Counted from the stretch's first letter, positions 51,467 through 61,619 are shown. The stretch: DNA of 64,000 bases from Brachybacterium sp. EE-P12 (GCF_003711805.1 NZ_QXCP01000002.1:30376-94375), one strand, 5' to 3'. Notes: generated by a model not told the origin, from the sequence alone. Numbers and translations are program-made.

Positions 51467-52834
51467 ATGGCTGTGCGTGAGTCCGGCACGATCCAAGAGC
51501 GGCGGGAGGCCGATGCTCGCGAGGGCGAGCCCCGGGCGCGCAGGAGCGGAGGCGTCGAGCAGGCGGCTGCTGCGCTGGTCCCGGATCCGGGCGCCCCGGA
51601 CCGCCCCGCACACGAGTGGCGCGGTCTGATGCTCGACTCGGCGCGGACCTGCTGGGGTGTCGAGGTGGTCCATGAGCTCCTCGAGCTCATGGCGCGCTAC
51701 CGTCTCAACCGCCTGCACTGGCATCTCACCGACGACTCCGGCTGGCGCTTCGAGGTCCCCGGGCGTCCGCGGCTGACGAGCGTCGGGGCGCACCTGCCCC
51801 GCCCCGACTACAGCTGGTACGGCAATATCCTGCCGGAGAAGCGCGAGGCGGCCGACGAACGGGCCGCGGAGGTCCGCTTCGACGGCTCCTACGGTGCGGA
51901 GGACATCGCCGCGGTGGTCGAGCATGCCCGAGAGCTCGGCATCGAGGTCATGCCCGAGGTCGATCTGCCCGGCCACATGGCCGCCGCGATCCGTGCCCAT
52001 CCCGAGCTCGGCGACCCGCGCCTGGCGGACGTCGATCCGGCCGACTGGCCGCACGCCAACGACCTGCTCTGGCCGGGGGAGGAGTCGTTCGACTTCGTCG
52101 CCGAGGTGCTCGAGGTCGTCATGGACCTGTTCCCCTTCAGCCTCGTCCACATCGGCGGGGACGAGTGCAAGCACTGGCTGTGGGAGTCCGACCCCGAGCT
52201 CGTGCGCCGCTACGGCGACGGCCCCGAGGTCGCGCGGGGGAGCTCGTCGGGCACGCGCGATGCCGTGCGGCCCGAGGCGGTGCTGCGCGGCGGTCCCGGC
52301 TCCGGCCGCAGCGGGCTCGGTGCCCGCCTGCAGGGGATGTTCACCGATCATGCGCGCGCCGTGCTCGGCAGGAGGGGGCGCCGCCCGGCCGCCTGGGACG
52401 AGCTGCTCGAGAGCCCCACCTCCGGCGAGGAGGTGATCCTCGCCTGGCGAGGTGCGGGCGGGGTCCCGCTCGCCGACCGCAGCGGGCATGACTGGATCTA
52501 CGCCGACTGCACCCGGCTGTACCTCAACCGGGTCGCGGGCGATCCGGCGACCGAGCCGCCGGGGATGTTCGGCCCGATCGGCGCGCGCGACATCCTCGAG
52601 CTGCCCGCCCCCGACTCCGCACGCCTCCTCGGCATCCAGGCCGCGGTGTGGACCGAGTTCATCCTCGACCGCGAGCACCTGCTCCACCAGCTCTTTCCCC
52701 GTCTGCTCGCCGTCGCCGAGCGCGCCTGGGTGGGCCCCGACGTCGAGTGGCGGGATTTCTCCGCCAGGCTCGAGACGGAGACCGCCTGGCTCCGCGCCCA
52801 CGGCTACCTGCCCGCTCTTCGCGGACCGGGCTGA
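51467..52834 (+). CDS. GH20 beta-N-acetylhexosaminidase, cytoplasmic
   Basis: A 455-residue enzyme. The TIM-barrel GH20 signature is present: WRGLMLDSARTCWGVEVVHE, RLNRLHWHLTDDSGWRFEVP, GIEVMPEVDLPGHMAAAIRA and the catalytic pair in VHIGGDECKHW (Asp-Glu near residues 231-232). The N-terminal GH20b domain common in the family is absent, and no signal peptide is seen, so it should cleave N-acetylhexosaminides inside the cell. ATG 51467 follows GGGAGACTGGCTG; four earlier in-frame ATG codons from 51410 lie in what is likely promoter sequence. It diverges from a ROK regulator and precedes an ABC importer that may bring its substrate. Confidence 0.88.
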   Translation: MAVRESGTIQERREADAREGEPRARRSGGVEQAAAALVPDPGAPDRPAHEWRGLMLDSARTCWGVEVVHELLELMARYRLNRLHWHLTDDSGWRFEVPGRPRLTSVGAHLPRPDYSWYGNILPEKREAADERAAEVRFDGSYGAEDIAAVVEHARELGIEVMPEVDLPGHMAAAIRAHPELGDPRLADVDPADWPHANDLLWPGEESFDFVAEVLEVVMDLFPFSLVHIGGDECKHWLWESDPELVRRYGDGPEVARGSSSGTRDAVRPEAVLRGGPGSGRSGLGARLQGMFTDHARAVLGRRGRRPAAWDELLESPTSGEEVILAWRGAGGVPLADRSGHDWIYADCTRLYLNRVAGDPATEPPGMFGPIGARDILELPAPDSARLLGIQAAVWTEFILDREHLLHQLFPRLLAVAERAWVGPDVEWRDFSARLETETAWLRAHGYLPALRGPG

Positions 52835-53056
52835 CGACGGAGGGCAGAGGCGACTGCGGGCTGCCGTAGAAGTGTCAGCCAATTTGCGTCCCGAGGGGGT
52901 GCGCGGGGCACGTGATCCGGGCGCCCCTCAGGGGCTGTTGCGCAATCGTGACCTGCTTCACCCGGACAAGTTGCAGCTGGGCGATTACTGTCACGATCCG
53001 TAACACCCGATCGCTCGTCTCGCTCGAGCATGCACACATGGCACAGAGGAGTCCTC

Positions 53057-54736
53057 ATGGAGCAGCGTCGTTCCACCGGTCAGCACCGCCCCGGCGGCCC
53101 CACCCGTCGGCAGGCGATCGGACTGGCAGGTACCTCGATCGCCGCAGCCGCCGTCCTCGGCGGCTGCGGATCATCCTCCGGCGGCTCCGGGAGCGGGTCG
53201 AGCGGCGAGCTGACGGTTCCCGTCACGCACGAGGCCGAGAGCGTCGAGGGGCTCATCCTCAGCGACGTCGAGGGAGTCGCCCCCCTCTACGTCGGCTCTC
53301 CCACGGAGTACCGCGACGTGGTCACGGACAAGCCCGCCGCCGGCGGAAGCATCTCGAGCTTCCAGATCCTCTGGGGCGCTCCGGTCACCGGGCGCGACAA
53401 GAACCAGGTCTGGCAGAAGCTCGAGGAGGAGCTCGGGGTCGACTCCTTCGACATCACGATGGTCCCCGACGCCTCCTACGGCGACAAGCTCGCCACCCTG
53501 CTCGCCTCGGGCAACCTGCCGGACTTCGTGTACGTCCAGCCCACCGACCCCAACGCCGCCCGTGCCCTCTCCGACGGCGCGTTCCTCGAGCTGAACGACT
53601 ATCTCGAGGGCGAGAAGGTCGAGGACTACCCCAACATCGCGACCACCCCGGAGGTCACCTGGCAGGACTCGGCACGCGACGGGGCGCTCCTGGGCGTGCC
53701 CAATCCGGATCCGCTCCGGAACAACCTGATGGTGCTGCGTCTGGACGCGATGAAGGAGGTCGGCGCGGACGCGGTCCCCGAGGACGCCGAAGACCTCAAG
53801 ACGCTGTGGCTCGAGCTGGCGAAGCTCGGCAAGGTCGGCGGCCGCGAGGTGTTCGCGCACGGCGCTCTGGAGCCCACCACCTTCGAGCCGCTGCACGATC
53901 TGGGGCAGGAGTTCCAGATCGTCGACGGAAAGGTCACCCACAAGTACCTGCTGCCGCAGTACGAGGACCACCTCGCCTACATGGCCGAGCTCTGGAAGGG
54001 GGGCTTCTTCCACCCCGATGCGCTCGGCCAGGTCGACCCGGAGCTGTTCAAGCAGGGCCAGCAGCTGAACTACGAGGCCTCCTTCGCGGGCTTCTACTGG
54101 GTGCCCGACGCGGGCCGGGTGAACCTGTGCAGGGAGGCCGTGCCCACGGCGGAGTTCATCCACTACGCGATGCCCTCGGTCGAGGGTGGCGTCGGCCGGC
54201 ACGCGCTGGGGAAGTCCTACGGGGGCATGGTCTGCATCCCCGCCGATCGCGGCAAGGACGAGGACCGGGTCCGGGAGCTCCTGCGCATCTGCGACTACTA
54301 CCGCTCGCCCTTCGGCTCCGAGGAAGCCCTGTTCCTCAACAGCGGGATCGAGGGTCGCCAGTTCGACTTCGACGCCGAGAAGAACCTGGTGCCCGCGGAG
54401 AACCCGCCCACCGAAGGGGCGTGCACCTGGCTGGGGCTGCTCCAGAACCGCGTCAACCAGCTGCCGGACATGAACCGCGACATGCTGGACAACATCAAGG
54501 AGACGCTCGAGGCGGCCACCGAGTCCGGCGAGGTCTCCCTCGTCGACGGTCTCGTCTCCGAGGTCCAGATCCGCAACGACTCCAAGCTGGAGGAGGTGCA
54601 CAAGGACTACTACAACGCGATCGTGTCCGGGCGGCGCCCGGTCAGCGATGTCGCCGAGCTCCAGAAGGCATGGCTGGACCGCGGGGGCCAGGACGTCCTC
54701 GACGACTTCCAGAAGCTCGTCGACGAGGCGAGCTGA
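53057..54736 (+). CDS. ABC substrate-binding lipoprotein (LplA-like)
   Basis: A 559-residue extracellular solute-binding protein. The twin-arginine region TRRQAIGLAGTS and the lipobox LGGC near residue 38 show an exported lipoprotein. The fold is that of large family-1 solute-binding proteins (LplA type): GAPVTGRDKNQVWQKLEEEL, LATLLASGNLPDFVYVQPTD, GVPNPDPLRNNLMVLRLDAM. ATG 53057 follows AGAGGAGTCCTC. It forms an operon with two permease genes; no ATPase gene is adjacent, which is usual because a shared MsmK-type ATPase serves such systems. The substrate may be an oligosaccharide, possibly the GH20 substrate. Confidence 0.9.
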   Translation: MEQRRSTGQHRPGGPTRRQAIGLAGTSIAAAAVLGGCGSSSGGSGSGSSGELTVPVTHEAESVEGLILSDVEGVAPLYVGSPTEYRDVVTDKPAAGGSISSFQILWGAPVTGRDKNQVWQKLEEELGVDSFDITMVPDASYGDKLATLLASGNLPDFVYVQPTDPNAARALSDGAFLELNDYLEGEKVEDYPNIATTPEVTWQDSARDGALLGVPNPDPLRNNLMVLRLDAMKEVGADAVPEDAEDLKTLWLELAKLGKVGGREVFAHGALEPTTFEPLHDLGQEFQIVDGKVTHKYLLPQYEDHLAYMAELWKGGFFHPDALGQVDPELFKQGQQLNYEASFAGFYWVPDAGRVNLCREAVPTAEFIHYAMPSVEGGVGRHALGKSYGGMVCIPADRGKDEDRVRELLRICDYYRSPFGSEEALFLNSGIEGRQFDFDAEKNLVPAENPPTEGACTWLGLLQNRVNQLPDMNRDMLDNIKETLEAATESGEVSLVDGLVSEVQIRNDSKLEEVHKDYYNAIVSGRRPVSDVAELQKAWLDRGGQDVLDDFQKLVDEAS

Positions 54737-54739
54737 GCG

Positions 54740-55720
54740 ATGACCGTGGAACACACCCTGCCCGCCGGGCAGCGCACCCGGGCGGAGGAGGCGCCGACGG
54801 AGCCCGCCGCGGTGCGGCGTCCGTCCCTGCGTCGCCGGATCCTCAAGGAGAAGTGGACCTACCTCTTCCTGCTGCCCGGCGTGCTGTATTTCGTGGTCTT
54901 CCACTACGTCCCGCTGCTGGGGAACGTCGTGGCGTTCCAGGACTTCTCGCCCTTCCGGGGGATCTTCGGCTCGGACTGGGTGGGGCTGGAGAACTTCCGC
55001 ACCATCGTGCGGGACCCCGAGGTGATGCGCGCGCTGACCAACACCCTGATCATCGCGTTCCTGCAGATCGTGTTCGCCTTCCCGGCCCCGATCATCCTGG
55101 CCCTGTTCCTGAACTCCCTCGTCTCGGACCGGGTCAAGCGCTCGATCCAGACGATCGTCTATCTGCCCCACTTCATCTCATGGGTGGTCGTGGTCTCCAT
55201 CTGGCAGAAGATCCTGGGCGGTGCAGGGCTGGTCTCCGAGATCCTGGAGCGGGTCGGGGTGGAGGGGGTCAACATCATGGCCAACCCCGACACGTTCAAG
55301 ATCCTCGTCACCAGCCAGGTGATCTGGAAGGACGTCGGCTGGGGGACGATCATCTTCTTCGCCGCCATCGTGGCCATCCCGAGCGAGCTGTACGAATCGG
55401 CCGCCACCGACGGCGCGAGCTCCTGGCGGCGGATGTGGCACATCACGCTGCCGGGGATGATGCCGGTCATCTCGATGCTGCTCATCCTCAACGTCGGCAC
55501 CGCCCTGACCGTCGGCTTCGAGCAGATGCTGCTGCAGCAGCCCGCGGTGGGCGCCGACGCGGCCCAGGTGCTGGACACCTTCGTGTACTTCCGCGGCATA
55601 GCGGGAGGCGACTGGGGCGTCGCCACCGCGGCCGGACTCATCAAGGGCGTGATCGCGACGATCCTCGTGCTCTCGGCCAACAAGATCGCCAAGAAGCTCG
55701 GCGGGGAAGGTGTGATCTGA
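54740..55720 (+). CDS. Sugar ABC transporter permease (LplB-like)
   Basis: A 326-residue permease with six helices. An N-terminal cytoplasmic extension of about 40 residues precedes EKWTYLFLLPGVLYFVVFHY. The ABC inner-membrane (EAA-type) loop is in IPSELYESAATDGASSWRRM, followed by WHITLPGMMPVISMLLILNV. This is the LplB/YtcP-group partner that usually accompanies an LplA-type binding protein. It starts three bases after the binding-protein stop, and its stop overlaps the next start (TGATG). Confidence 0.9.
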   Translation: MTVEHTLPAGQRTRAEEAPTEPAAVRRPSLRRRILKEKWTYLFLLPGVLYFVVFHYVPLLGNVVAFQDFSPFRGIFGSDWVGLENFRTIVRDPEVMRALTNTLIIAFLQIVFAFPAPIILALFLNSLVSDRVKRSIQTIVYLPHFISWVVVVSIWQKILGGAGLVSEILERVGVEGVNIMANPDTFKILVTSQVIWKDVGWGTIIFFAAIVAIPSELYESAATDGASSWRRMWHITLPGMMPVISMLLILNVGTALTVGFEQMLLQQPAVGADAAQVLDTFVYFRGIAGGDWGVATAAGLIKGVIATILVLSANKIAKKLGGEGVI

Positions 55721-56673
55721 TGACCAGCACCGATGTGAGAGAGGTCGACGGGACGACGGCCGGTGCGCCTGCCGCGCGCACGCGTCGGCGGCGCGATGCG
55801 GCACGGCCGGTCTGGCAGGAGCCGCCCTCGACCGCGCTGAAGGCGGTCAAGGTGGTGTTCATCGCCGTGGTGTGCGTGGTGATGCTCTATCCCTTCGTGT
55901 ACGTGATCGGGATGAGCTTCGCCGCGCCGGAGTCGGTGACATCGGGTCAGCTGTTCCCCACCCGGTTCTCCACCGGCGCCTACCAGGCGATCCTCGGCGG
56001 CGGCATCATCTCGCGGGCGCTGTTGAACTCCCTGTTCATCACGGTCGTCGGAACATTCCTGTCCACGCTGTTCACGGCGCTGCTCGCCTACGGCCTCACC
56101 CGGACCCGCTTCGCGCCCGGCGCCCGCGGCGTGCTGCTGATGGTGCTGCTGACGATGCTGTTCGGCGCCGGGCTCATCCCCAACTACCTGCTGGTGAAGA
56201 ACCTCGGGCTCCTGGACTCGTACTGGGCGCTCATCCTCCCGGTGCTGATCTCCCCGTTCAACATGGTGGTCATGCGGGCCTTCTTCATGGGGCTGCCCGG
56301 CGAGCTGCTCGAGGCGGCCCGGATCGACGGGGCCTCGGAGCTGCGGATCTTCGCCACGATCGTGCTGCCCCTGTCGAAGGCGGTGATCGCCGTGATCGCC
56401 CTCTTCTATGCGGTGGGCTACTGGAACGTGTTCTTCAACGCGCTGATCTACATCAACGACACCGACAAGTGGCCGATCCAGGTGGTGCTCAACCAGTTCG
56501 TCGTGCAGAACTCGGACATCGCCAACGTGACGAACCCCGACATGCCGCCGCCCCCGGCGGTCAGCGTCCAGAACGCGGTGATCGTCCTGGCCACCGTCCC
56601 GATCCTGTGCGTGTACCCGTTCCTGCAGAAGTACTTCACCAAGGGCGTGCTGACCGGCTCGATCAAGGGCTGA
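55720..56673 (+). CDS. Sugar ABC transporter permease (LplC-like)
   Basis: A 317-residue permease with six helices: VVFIAVVCVVMLYPFVYVIG, SLFITVVGTFLSTLFTALLA, then the EAA loop in LPGELLEAARIDGASELRIF and TIVLPLSKAVIAVIALFYAV. It is the second half of the Lpl-type import channel. The ATG overlaps the previous stop by one base. The C-terminus LQKYFTKGVLTGSIKG is the standard end for this permease class. Confidence 0.92.
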   Translation: MTSTDVREVDGTTAGAPAARTRRRRDAARPVWQEPPSTALKAVKVVFIAVVCVVMLYPFVYVIGMSFAAPESVTSGQLFPTRFSTGAYQAILGGGIISRALLNSLFITVVGTFLSTLFTALLAYGLTRTRFAPGARGVLLMVLLTMLFGAGLIPNYLLVKNLGLLDSYWALILPVLISPFNMVVMRAFFMGLPGELLEAARIDGASELRIFATIVLPLSKAVIAVIALFYAVGYWNVFFNALIYINDTDKWPIQVVLNQFVVQNSDIANVTNPDMPPPPAVSVQNAVIVLATVPILCVYPFLQKYFTKGVLTGSIKG

Positions 56674-56899
56674 GGAACGTCCCTCGTCCCCGGCGCGGTG
56701 ACCGGCGAGGCGTCCGCTCCGTCGAAGGGCGCTCGGCGGTCTCCGAGCATCTCCCGTGACATCCCGCGCCGGGTGCGGGAGGATCGACGAGGTCCGCCGA
56801 GCCCTGACGGGGACGCCGCCAGGGGCGCCCGGGGCCCGGGCCGGATGCGGCGCGCAGCCTCGCCGCCGCGGTGCTCCCCAGGAGGTGAGAGCGGATCCG

Positions 56900-57619
56900 A
56901 TGATCGGGATCTTCACCGACACCAGCTGGATCGAGGCCCAGCTGCTGCTGGCCACGTTCGTGCTCTGCTCGCTGATCGGCATCGAGCGGCAGCTGCGCAA
57001 CAAGGCCGCCGGCTATCGCACCCACGTGCTCGTCGGCCTCGGCTCCTGCGCCTTCACCCTCGTCTCCGCGTACGGCTTCTCCGCCGTGCTCGGCAGCGAC
57101 GTGAACCTCGACCCCTCCCGCATCGCCGCCCAGATCGTCTCGGGCATCGGCTTCCTCGGCGCGGGCGTGATCTTCAAGGGCCGCAGCGTCGTGCGCGGAC
57201 TGACCACCGCCGCGAGCATCTGGGTCGCCGCAGCGATCGGGATGGCGTGCGGGGCGGGGATGCTGTTCGTCGGCCTGCTGCTGACCGCGCTGCACCTGCT
57301 GACCCTGTTCGTGGTCGCGCCGCTGGTGCGCCGCCTGCCCGACCCCGACCGCAAGCGCCACCTGCGCCTGACCTACGCCGACGGCACCGGGGTGCTGCGC
57401 GAGGTCCTCGCCGCTGCGACCGCCGCCGGGTTCACCGCCTCGATCGAGCGCAGCAAGCGCATCACCGCCGACGACAGCCCCGCCGTGGTCATGGACATCC
57501 GCTTCCACGGGCGCCGCCCCGTGCGCGACCTCCTGCCGCAGCTGATGGAGATCGACGGGGTCCAGCGCGTCTCGCTGCGTCGCATCGAGGAGGACGAGCT
57601 CGACGACCTGCGGACGTGA
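56900..57619 (+). CDS. MgtC/SapB-family membrane protein
   Basis: A 239-residue protein. The N-terminal ~135 residues have four or five membrane helices with SLIGIERQLRNKAAGYRTHV, the family's conserved Glu-Arg region, and SGIGFLGAGVIFKGRSVVRG. The C-terminal ~95 residues form a soluble ACT-like domain (HLRLTYADGTGVLREVLAAA). MgtC proteins act in Mg2+ limitation or inhibit ATP synthase; the exact job of this homologue is unknown. ATG 56900 with AGGAGGTGA upstream is preferred over the long Arg/Gly-rich frame from 56756. It is likely a single-gene unit between two transport loci. Confidence 0.88.
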   Translation: MIGIFTDTSWIEAQLLLATFVLCSLIGIERQLRNKAAGYRTHVLVGLGSCAFTLVSAYGFSAVLGSDVNLDPSRIAAQIVSGIGFLGAGVIFKGRSVVRGLTTAASIWVAAAIGMACGAGMLFVGLLLTALHLLTLFVVAPLVRRLPDPDRKRHLRLTYADGTGVLREVLAAATAAGFTASIERSKRITADDSPAVVMDIRFHGRRPVRDLLPQLMEIDGVQRVSLRRIEEDELDDLRT

Positions 57620-57678
57620 GGGACGGCGCGGACCCGGCACGTGATCATTCCGTGACTCCAGCTAATTATGTCGAACTA

Positions 57679-57707
57679 TTGACGGAATAAATAAGCCTCA
57701 ATAGCTT
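57679..57707 (+). promoter_or_regulatory. Promoter candidate of the sulfatase-locus ROK gene
   Basis: TTGACG at 57679-57684, a 17-base spacer, then TAGCTT at 57702-57707. Transcription would begin about 57714, almost at the ATG at 57716, so the ROK message may be leaderless; no ribosome site is visible. The A/T-rich surroundings (57661-57700) could also hold a regulator site. Confidence 0.5.
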
Positions 57708-57715
57708 CGGCGTCC

Positions 57716-58936
57716 ATGGACCGGCAATGGAGCGTCAGGGACCAGCACCGCGAGGACGTGCTGGCGCTGCTCGACCGCGGGCAGAACCTCACCCGCGGCG
57801 AGATCGCCCGCACCCTGCGCCTGACCCGCTCCACGGTCTCCGAGGTCCTCGGACAGCTGCTCGACCAGGGCATCATCGCCGTCACCGAACAGCGTGCCCC
57901 CGGTGGCCGCGGACGCCCTGCTGAAGTCCTCGGACTCCACCCCGGTGCGGTGCGCCACCTCGGTCTCGACTTCACGCATGTCGCCGTCAGCGTCTGCATG
58001 GCGAACGCCGCCGGTGACCTGATCGCGTCGGCCACCACCGAGTATCCCGAGGACACGGGGTGGGAGGCGCGGGTCCAGCTCGCTCTCCGCACGATCCGCG
58101 AGCTGGCAGCGGGGGACGTGCACCTCGAGCACCTCGCCGGAGTGGGCATCGGACTGCCCGGGCCCAACTCGGCCAGCTGGCTGGGCTTCCCGTCCACGAC
58201 GAGCCTCGAACCCTTCCACCTGGTCAAAGCCCGGATCCGGGAACAGTTCGCGCACGCCTTCGGCTGCCAGGTCCTCGTCGATCACCACATCCGCTTCGCC
58301 GCCCTCCACGAGTCGACGCTCGTCGGCGAGGGGGAGAGGGACATCGTCTACCTCCGGCTGTCCACGGGCGTCGGCGGGGCTGTCCTCGGCGCCGGTGCTG
58401 CCCTCCGCGGAGCCCACCTGCTGGCCGGCGAGATCGGGCACATGATCGTCGACGACGGCCCCGAGGCACGCGAGTGCCGCTGCGGCCGACGGGGATGCCT
58501 CGAGACCGTCGCCTCGCTCGGCGCCGTCGCCCGGACATGGCAGCAGACGACCGGAGAGAGCGCGGATCTCGAGCACCTCGCCGCGGCCCGGCGTGCAGGC
58601 GACCCCCGTGCGCACGAGCTCCTCGCCCGACTCGCGACGGACGTCGGCCGAGTCCTCGGCATCGCAGCGCTCGTCATCGACCCGGACGAGATCATCATCG
58701 CCGGCGAGGTCAGCGATCTGCTGGACCCCGTGCGCCCCCTCCTCATCGAGGAGCTCTCCCGCCAGTGCCTCACCGGCCCCGACATCACCGTGCGCTGCGT
58801 CGACGCCGACCGCAGACAGGGAGCGCTCGGAGCGATCGCTGCGCTGCGATCGGCCGATCGCCCGCCCTCACCACGGCGCCCCACCCGAGCGTCGGCACTC
58901 TCCCCACAGCATGAAGGAGGACCACGTGTCCGCTGA
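57716..58936 (+). CDS. ROK-family transcriptional regulator of a sulfatase locus
   Basis: A 406-residue ROK protein. [26 protein letters not shown] domain: [57 protein letters not shown] with a Cys-rich loop [12 protein letters not shown], and [15 protein letters not shown]. It is the first gene of a co-directional run that includes an SsuABC-like importer and two sulfatases. Its end overlaps the permease start by 11 bases, so it is probably in the same transcript and senses a sugar or sulfated sugar. A short N-terminus with no leader fits the promoter just upstream. Confidence 0.9.
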   Translation: MDRQWSVRDQHREDVLALLDRGQNLTRGEIARTLRLTRSTVSEVLGQLLDQGIIAVTEQRAPGGRGRPAEVLGLHPGAVRHLGLDFTHVAVSVCMANAAGDLIASATTEYPEDTGWEARVQLALRTIRELAAGDVHLEHLAGVGIGLPGPNSASWLGFPSTTSLEPFHLVKARIREQFAHAFGCQVLVDHHIRFAALHESTLVGEGERDIVYLRLSTGVGGAVLGAGAALRGAHLLAGEIGHMIVDDGPEARECRCGRRGCLETVASLGAVARTWQQTTGESADLEHLAAARRAGDPRAHELLARLATDVGRVLGIAALVIDPDEIIIAGEVSDLLDPVRPLLIEELSRQCLTGPDITVRCVDADRRQGALGAIAALRSADRPPSPRRPTRASALSPQHEGGPRVR

Positions 58937-59756
58937 CCCCACCGTGGAGATCGCGGTCTCCGACGACACCACCCCCAGCCCCCCGACCGATGCGGCGGCC
59001 CCCCGCCGGCGGCCGGTGCCCGCGCTCCTGCTGCTGAACATCGCGACGGTGATCCTCGGGATCGGTCTGTGGTGGGCGCTCTCCCTGGTGGGGCTCCAGA
59101 TCCCCGGCCCGCCGGAGGTCGTCCTCGCCGCGATCGACCTCGCCGCATCGGGCATCCTGCTGCAGGACATCATCGCCTCGCTGCTGCGCGTGTTCACCGG
59201 CTTCCTGCTCGGCACCGCCCTCGCGATCCCCGTCGGCTTCCTCATGGGCTGGTACACCTGGGCGCGCGGCCTGCTCGAGCCCTGGGTGCAGTTCTTCCGC
59301 ACCATCCCGCCGCTGGCGATCATCCCGCTCGCGATCGTGCTGATGGGGATCGGCGAGCAGCCGAAGATCTTCGTGATCTTCCTGGCCTCGTTCCTCGCCT
59401 GCGTGATCTCGACGTTCCAGGGCGTCGTGCAGGTCGACAAGACGCTGCTGAACGCTGCACGGGTGCTCGGAGCGAAGGACGGGACGATCTTCGCCCGAGT
59501 CGTCGTCCCCGCGTCGACCCCGTTCATCCTCGTCGGGATGAGGGTGGGACTCGGCTCAGCCTGGGCGACCGTCGTCGCCGCCGAGCTGATCGCCGCGCAG
59601 CAGGGCCTCGGCTACCGGATGCAGCAGGCACAGATCTACTACGACCTGCCCACCATCTTCGTGGGCATCCTCGTCATCGGCATCTTCGGGTTCGTGATGG
59701 ACCGGACGCTGCTCGCGGTCGAGGCCCGTGCAACCCAGTGGCAGGAGCGCCGATGA
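58926..59756 (+). CDS. ABC transporter permease (SsuC/TauC-like)
   Basis: A 276-residue permease of the sulfonate/nitrate/taurine type, with six helices including [40 protein letters not shown] and the EAA-like region [20 protein letters not shown]. Starting GTG 58926 has an excellent AAGGAGGACCAC. The upstream ATG 58911 would include that ribosome site and is less likely. It works with the ATPase and binding protein encoded next. Members of this family carry small organic sulfonates or sulfate esters, fitting the sulfatases downstream. Confidence 0.9.
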   Translation: MSADPTVEIAVSDDTTPSPPTDAAAPRRRPVPALLLLNIATVILGIGLWWALSLVGLQIPGPPEVVLAAIDLAASGILLQDIIASLLRVFTGFLLGTALAIPVGFLMGWYTWARGLLEPWVQFFRTIPPLAIIPLAIVLMGIGEQPKIFVIFLASFLACVISTFQGVVQVDKTLLNAARVLGAKDGTIFARVVVPASTPFILVGMRVGLGSAWATVVAAELIAAQQGLGYRMQQAQIYYDLPTIFVGILVIGIFGFVMDRTLLAVEARATQWQERR

Positions 59757-60553
59757 CCCCGACGAACACCCCCGTGGAGACCACCGAGTCCAGAGACCTG
59801 CGCAAGATCCAGGTCCGGGACATCACCAAGCACTTCACGGTGGCCGGCGAACGCTTCGAGGCGCTCGGCGGAGTGAGCCTCGACGTCGCGGAGAACGAGT
59901 TCATCACCGTCGTGGGGCCCTCCGGCTGCGGGAAGTCCACGCTCATGAACATCCTCGCCGGCCTCGAGGAGCCCAGCTCGGGAACCGCCATCGTCGACGG
60001 GACGGAGGTGAAGGGGCCGAGCCCCGAGCGCGGAGTCATCTTCCAGCAGTACGCCCTGTTCCCGTGGCTCACGGTGCGCGACAACGTCGAATTCGGCTTG
60101 AAGACGGCGCGCGTGCCGTCGAGCGAGCGTCGCGAGCGCGCCCAGCACTTCATCGACATGGTGGGGCTGAGCGACTTCGCCGATTCCCTGCCGAAGACCC
60201 TCTCCGGAGGCATGAAGCAGCGCTGCGCGATCGCTCGTGCCTACGCGATGAACCCCTCGATCCTCCTGATGGACGAGCCCTTCGGAGCGCTCGACGCCCT
60301 GACCCGCGTGCGGATGCAGGAGCACCTGCTCCAGACCTGGGAGCAGGACAAGCGCACGATCCTGTTCATCACGCACGACGTCGACGAAGCCGCATTCCTC
60401 GCGAGCCGCGTCGTCGTCATGGCCGCCAAGCCCGGCCGCATCCACCGGATCATCGACGTGGACCTGCCGTACCCCCGGACCGAGCAGGTGAGGCTCTCCG
60501 ACGAGTTCACCGCCATTCGCAACGAGATCTGGACCTCCGTCTACCACCAATGA
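59753..60553 (+). CDS. ABC transporter ATP-binding protein (SsuB/TauB-like)
   Basis: A 266-residue ATPase: Walker [22 protein letters not shown]-loop [10 protein letters not shown], signature [17 protein letters not shown], Walker [17 protein letters not shown], switch His in [14 protein letters not shown]. All sites are intact and the length is standard for nitrate/sulfonate/taurine ATPases. It energises the neighbouring permease. ATG 59753 overlaps the permease stop by four bases. Confidence 0.92.
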   Translation: MTPTNTPVETTESRDLRKIQVRDITKHFTVAGERFEALGGVSLDVAENEFITVVGPSGCGKSTLMNILAGLEEPSSGTAIVDGTEVKGPSPERGVIFQQYALFPWLTVRDNVEFGLKTARVPSSERRERAQHFIDMVGLSDFADSLPKTLSGGMKQRCAIARAYAMNPSILLMDEPFGALDALTRVRMQEHLLQTWEQDKRTILFITHDVDEAAFLASRVVVMAAKPGRIHRIIDVDLPYPRTEQVRLSDEFTAIRNEIWTSVYHQ

Positions 60554-60623
60554 CGACAGCTTCCCTGCAGCTCCCCGACGGCACTGTCGCCGCCGGGCCC
60601 CACCCCTGAGAGGACCACTCATC

Positions 60624-61619
60624 ATGAGCATCTCCCGTCGCTCCCTCATCGGCGGCCTCGCCGCCGCCCCCGCGCTCACAGCACTCGCCGCCTGCGGCGG
60701 CTCCGGAGGCGGCTCGGGCACCACCGAGATCACCTACGGCTACATACCCGACTTCAACGGCGCGAGCCTTCTCGCGATCGCCGACGACAAGGGGCTCTGG
60801 GAGGAGAACGGGCTCGAGGCCACCCTCCAGACCTTCACCAACGGACCGCTGCAGATCCAGGCGCTCGGCACGGGCGACCTCGACTTCGGATACATCGGCC
60901 CGGGCGCCATGTGGCTGCCGGCCTCCGGGAAGGCGAAGGTCATCACCGTCAACGGGGTCGGGCAGGCGGACCGCGTCATCGCCCAGCCCGGAATCGACAC
61001 GATCGAGGCGCTCGCCGGGAAGAAGATCGCGATCCCGGAGGGGACCAGCGGCGACATGATCGTCCAGCTCGCCCTCGACGCCGCGGGCATGAGCATCGAC
61101 GACATCGAGAAGGTCGCGATGGATGCCTCGACCGTCGTCTCCGCCTTCGCCTCCGGCCAGGTCGATGCGGCGGGCATCTGGTACCCGATGATCGACAACA
61201 TCAAGGAGCAGGTGCCCGATCTCGTCGAACTCGCCCAGAACTCCGACTTCGCCGATGTCATGCAGTTCCCGAACGTGATGGTGACCTCGACCGCCTTCCC
61301 CGAGGAGAACGAGGAGACCACGCTCGCGGTGCTGAAGGTGCTGCGCGCGGCGATGGACGTCCGTGCAGAGGACCTCGACACGACCATCGAGCTGACCGCT
61401 GCGATGACCCAGCAGGACGCGGAGGCCGTCGCGGCCGATGCGGAGAACGGCCAGTACTACTCGGCCTCCGAGCTCGACGAGCTCGTCGAGGACGGCACCA
61501 TCGAGACCTGGCTGACCGCCATGAACGGCTACTTCGAGGACAACGGGAAGATCGAGGGGGAGACGGTCGCCCCGGCCGACTACTTCACCTTCGACCTGTT
61601 CACCGAGGCGGGCAAGTGA
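60624..61619 (+). CDS. ABC substrate-binding lipoprotein (SsuA/TauA-like)
   Basis: A 331-residue lipoprotein with twin-arginine start SISRRSLIGGLAAAP and lipobox LAACGG, then the NMT1/SsuA-type fold: ITYGYIPDFNGASLLAIADD, LQIQALGTGDLDFGYIGPGA, IEALAGKKIAIPEGTSGDMI and VDAAGIWYPMIDNIKEQV. It follows the ATPase by 70 bases, in the order permease, ATPase, binding protein. Its stop overlaps the GTG of the first sulfatase, so transport and desulfation are coupled. The ligand is probably a small sulfate ester or sulfonate. Confidence 0.9.
   Translation: MSISRRSLIGGLAAAPALTALAACGGSGGGSGTTEITYGYIPDFNGASLLAIADDKGLWEENGLEATLQTFTNGPLQIQALGTGDLDFGYIGPGAMWLPASGKAKVITVNGVGQADRVIAQPGIDTIEALAGKKIAIPEGTSGDMIVQLALDAAGMSIDDIEKVAMDASTVVSAFASGQVDAAGIWYPMIDNIKEQVPDLVELAQNSDFADVMQFPNVMVTSTAFPEENEETTLAVLKVLRAAMDVRAEDLDTTIELTAAMTQQDAEAVAADAENGQYYSASELDELVEDGTIETWLTAMNGYFEDNGKIEGETVAPADYFTFDLFTEAGK

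Noticed and set aside
53171..55171. A 666-residue leftward open frame
   Set aside because: Complement of the Lpl-type binding protein and permease genes, with no domain of its own.
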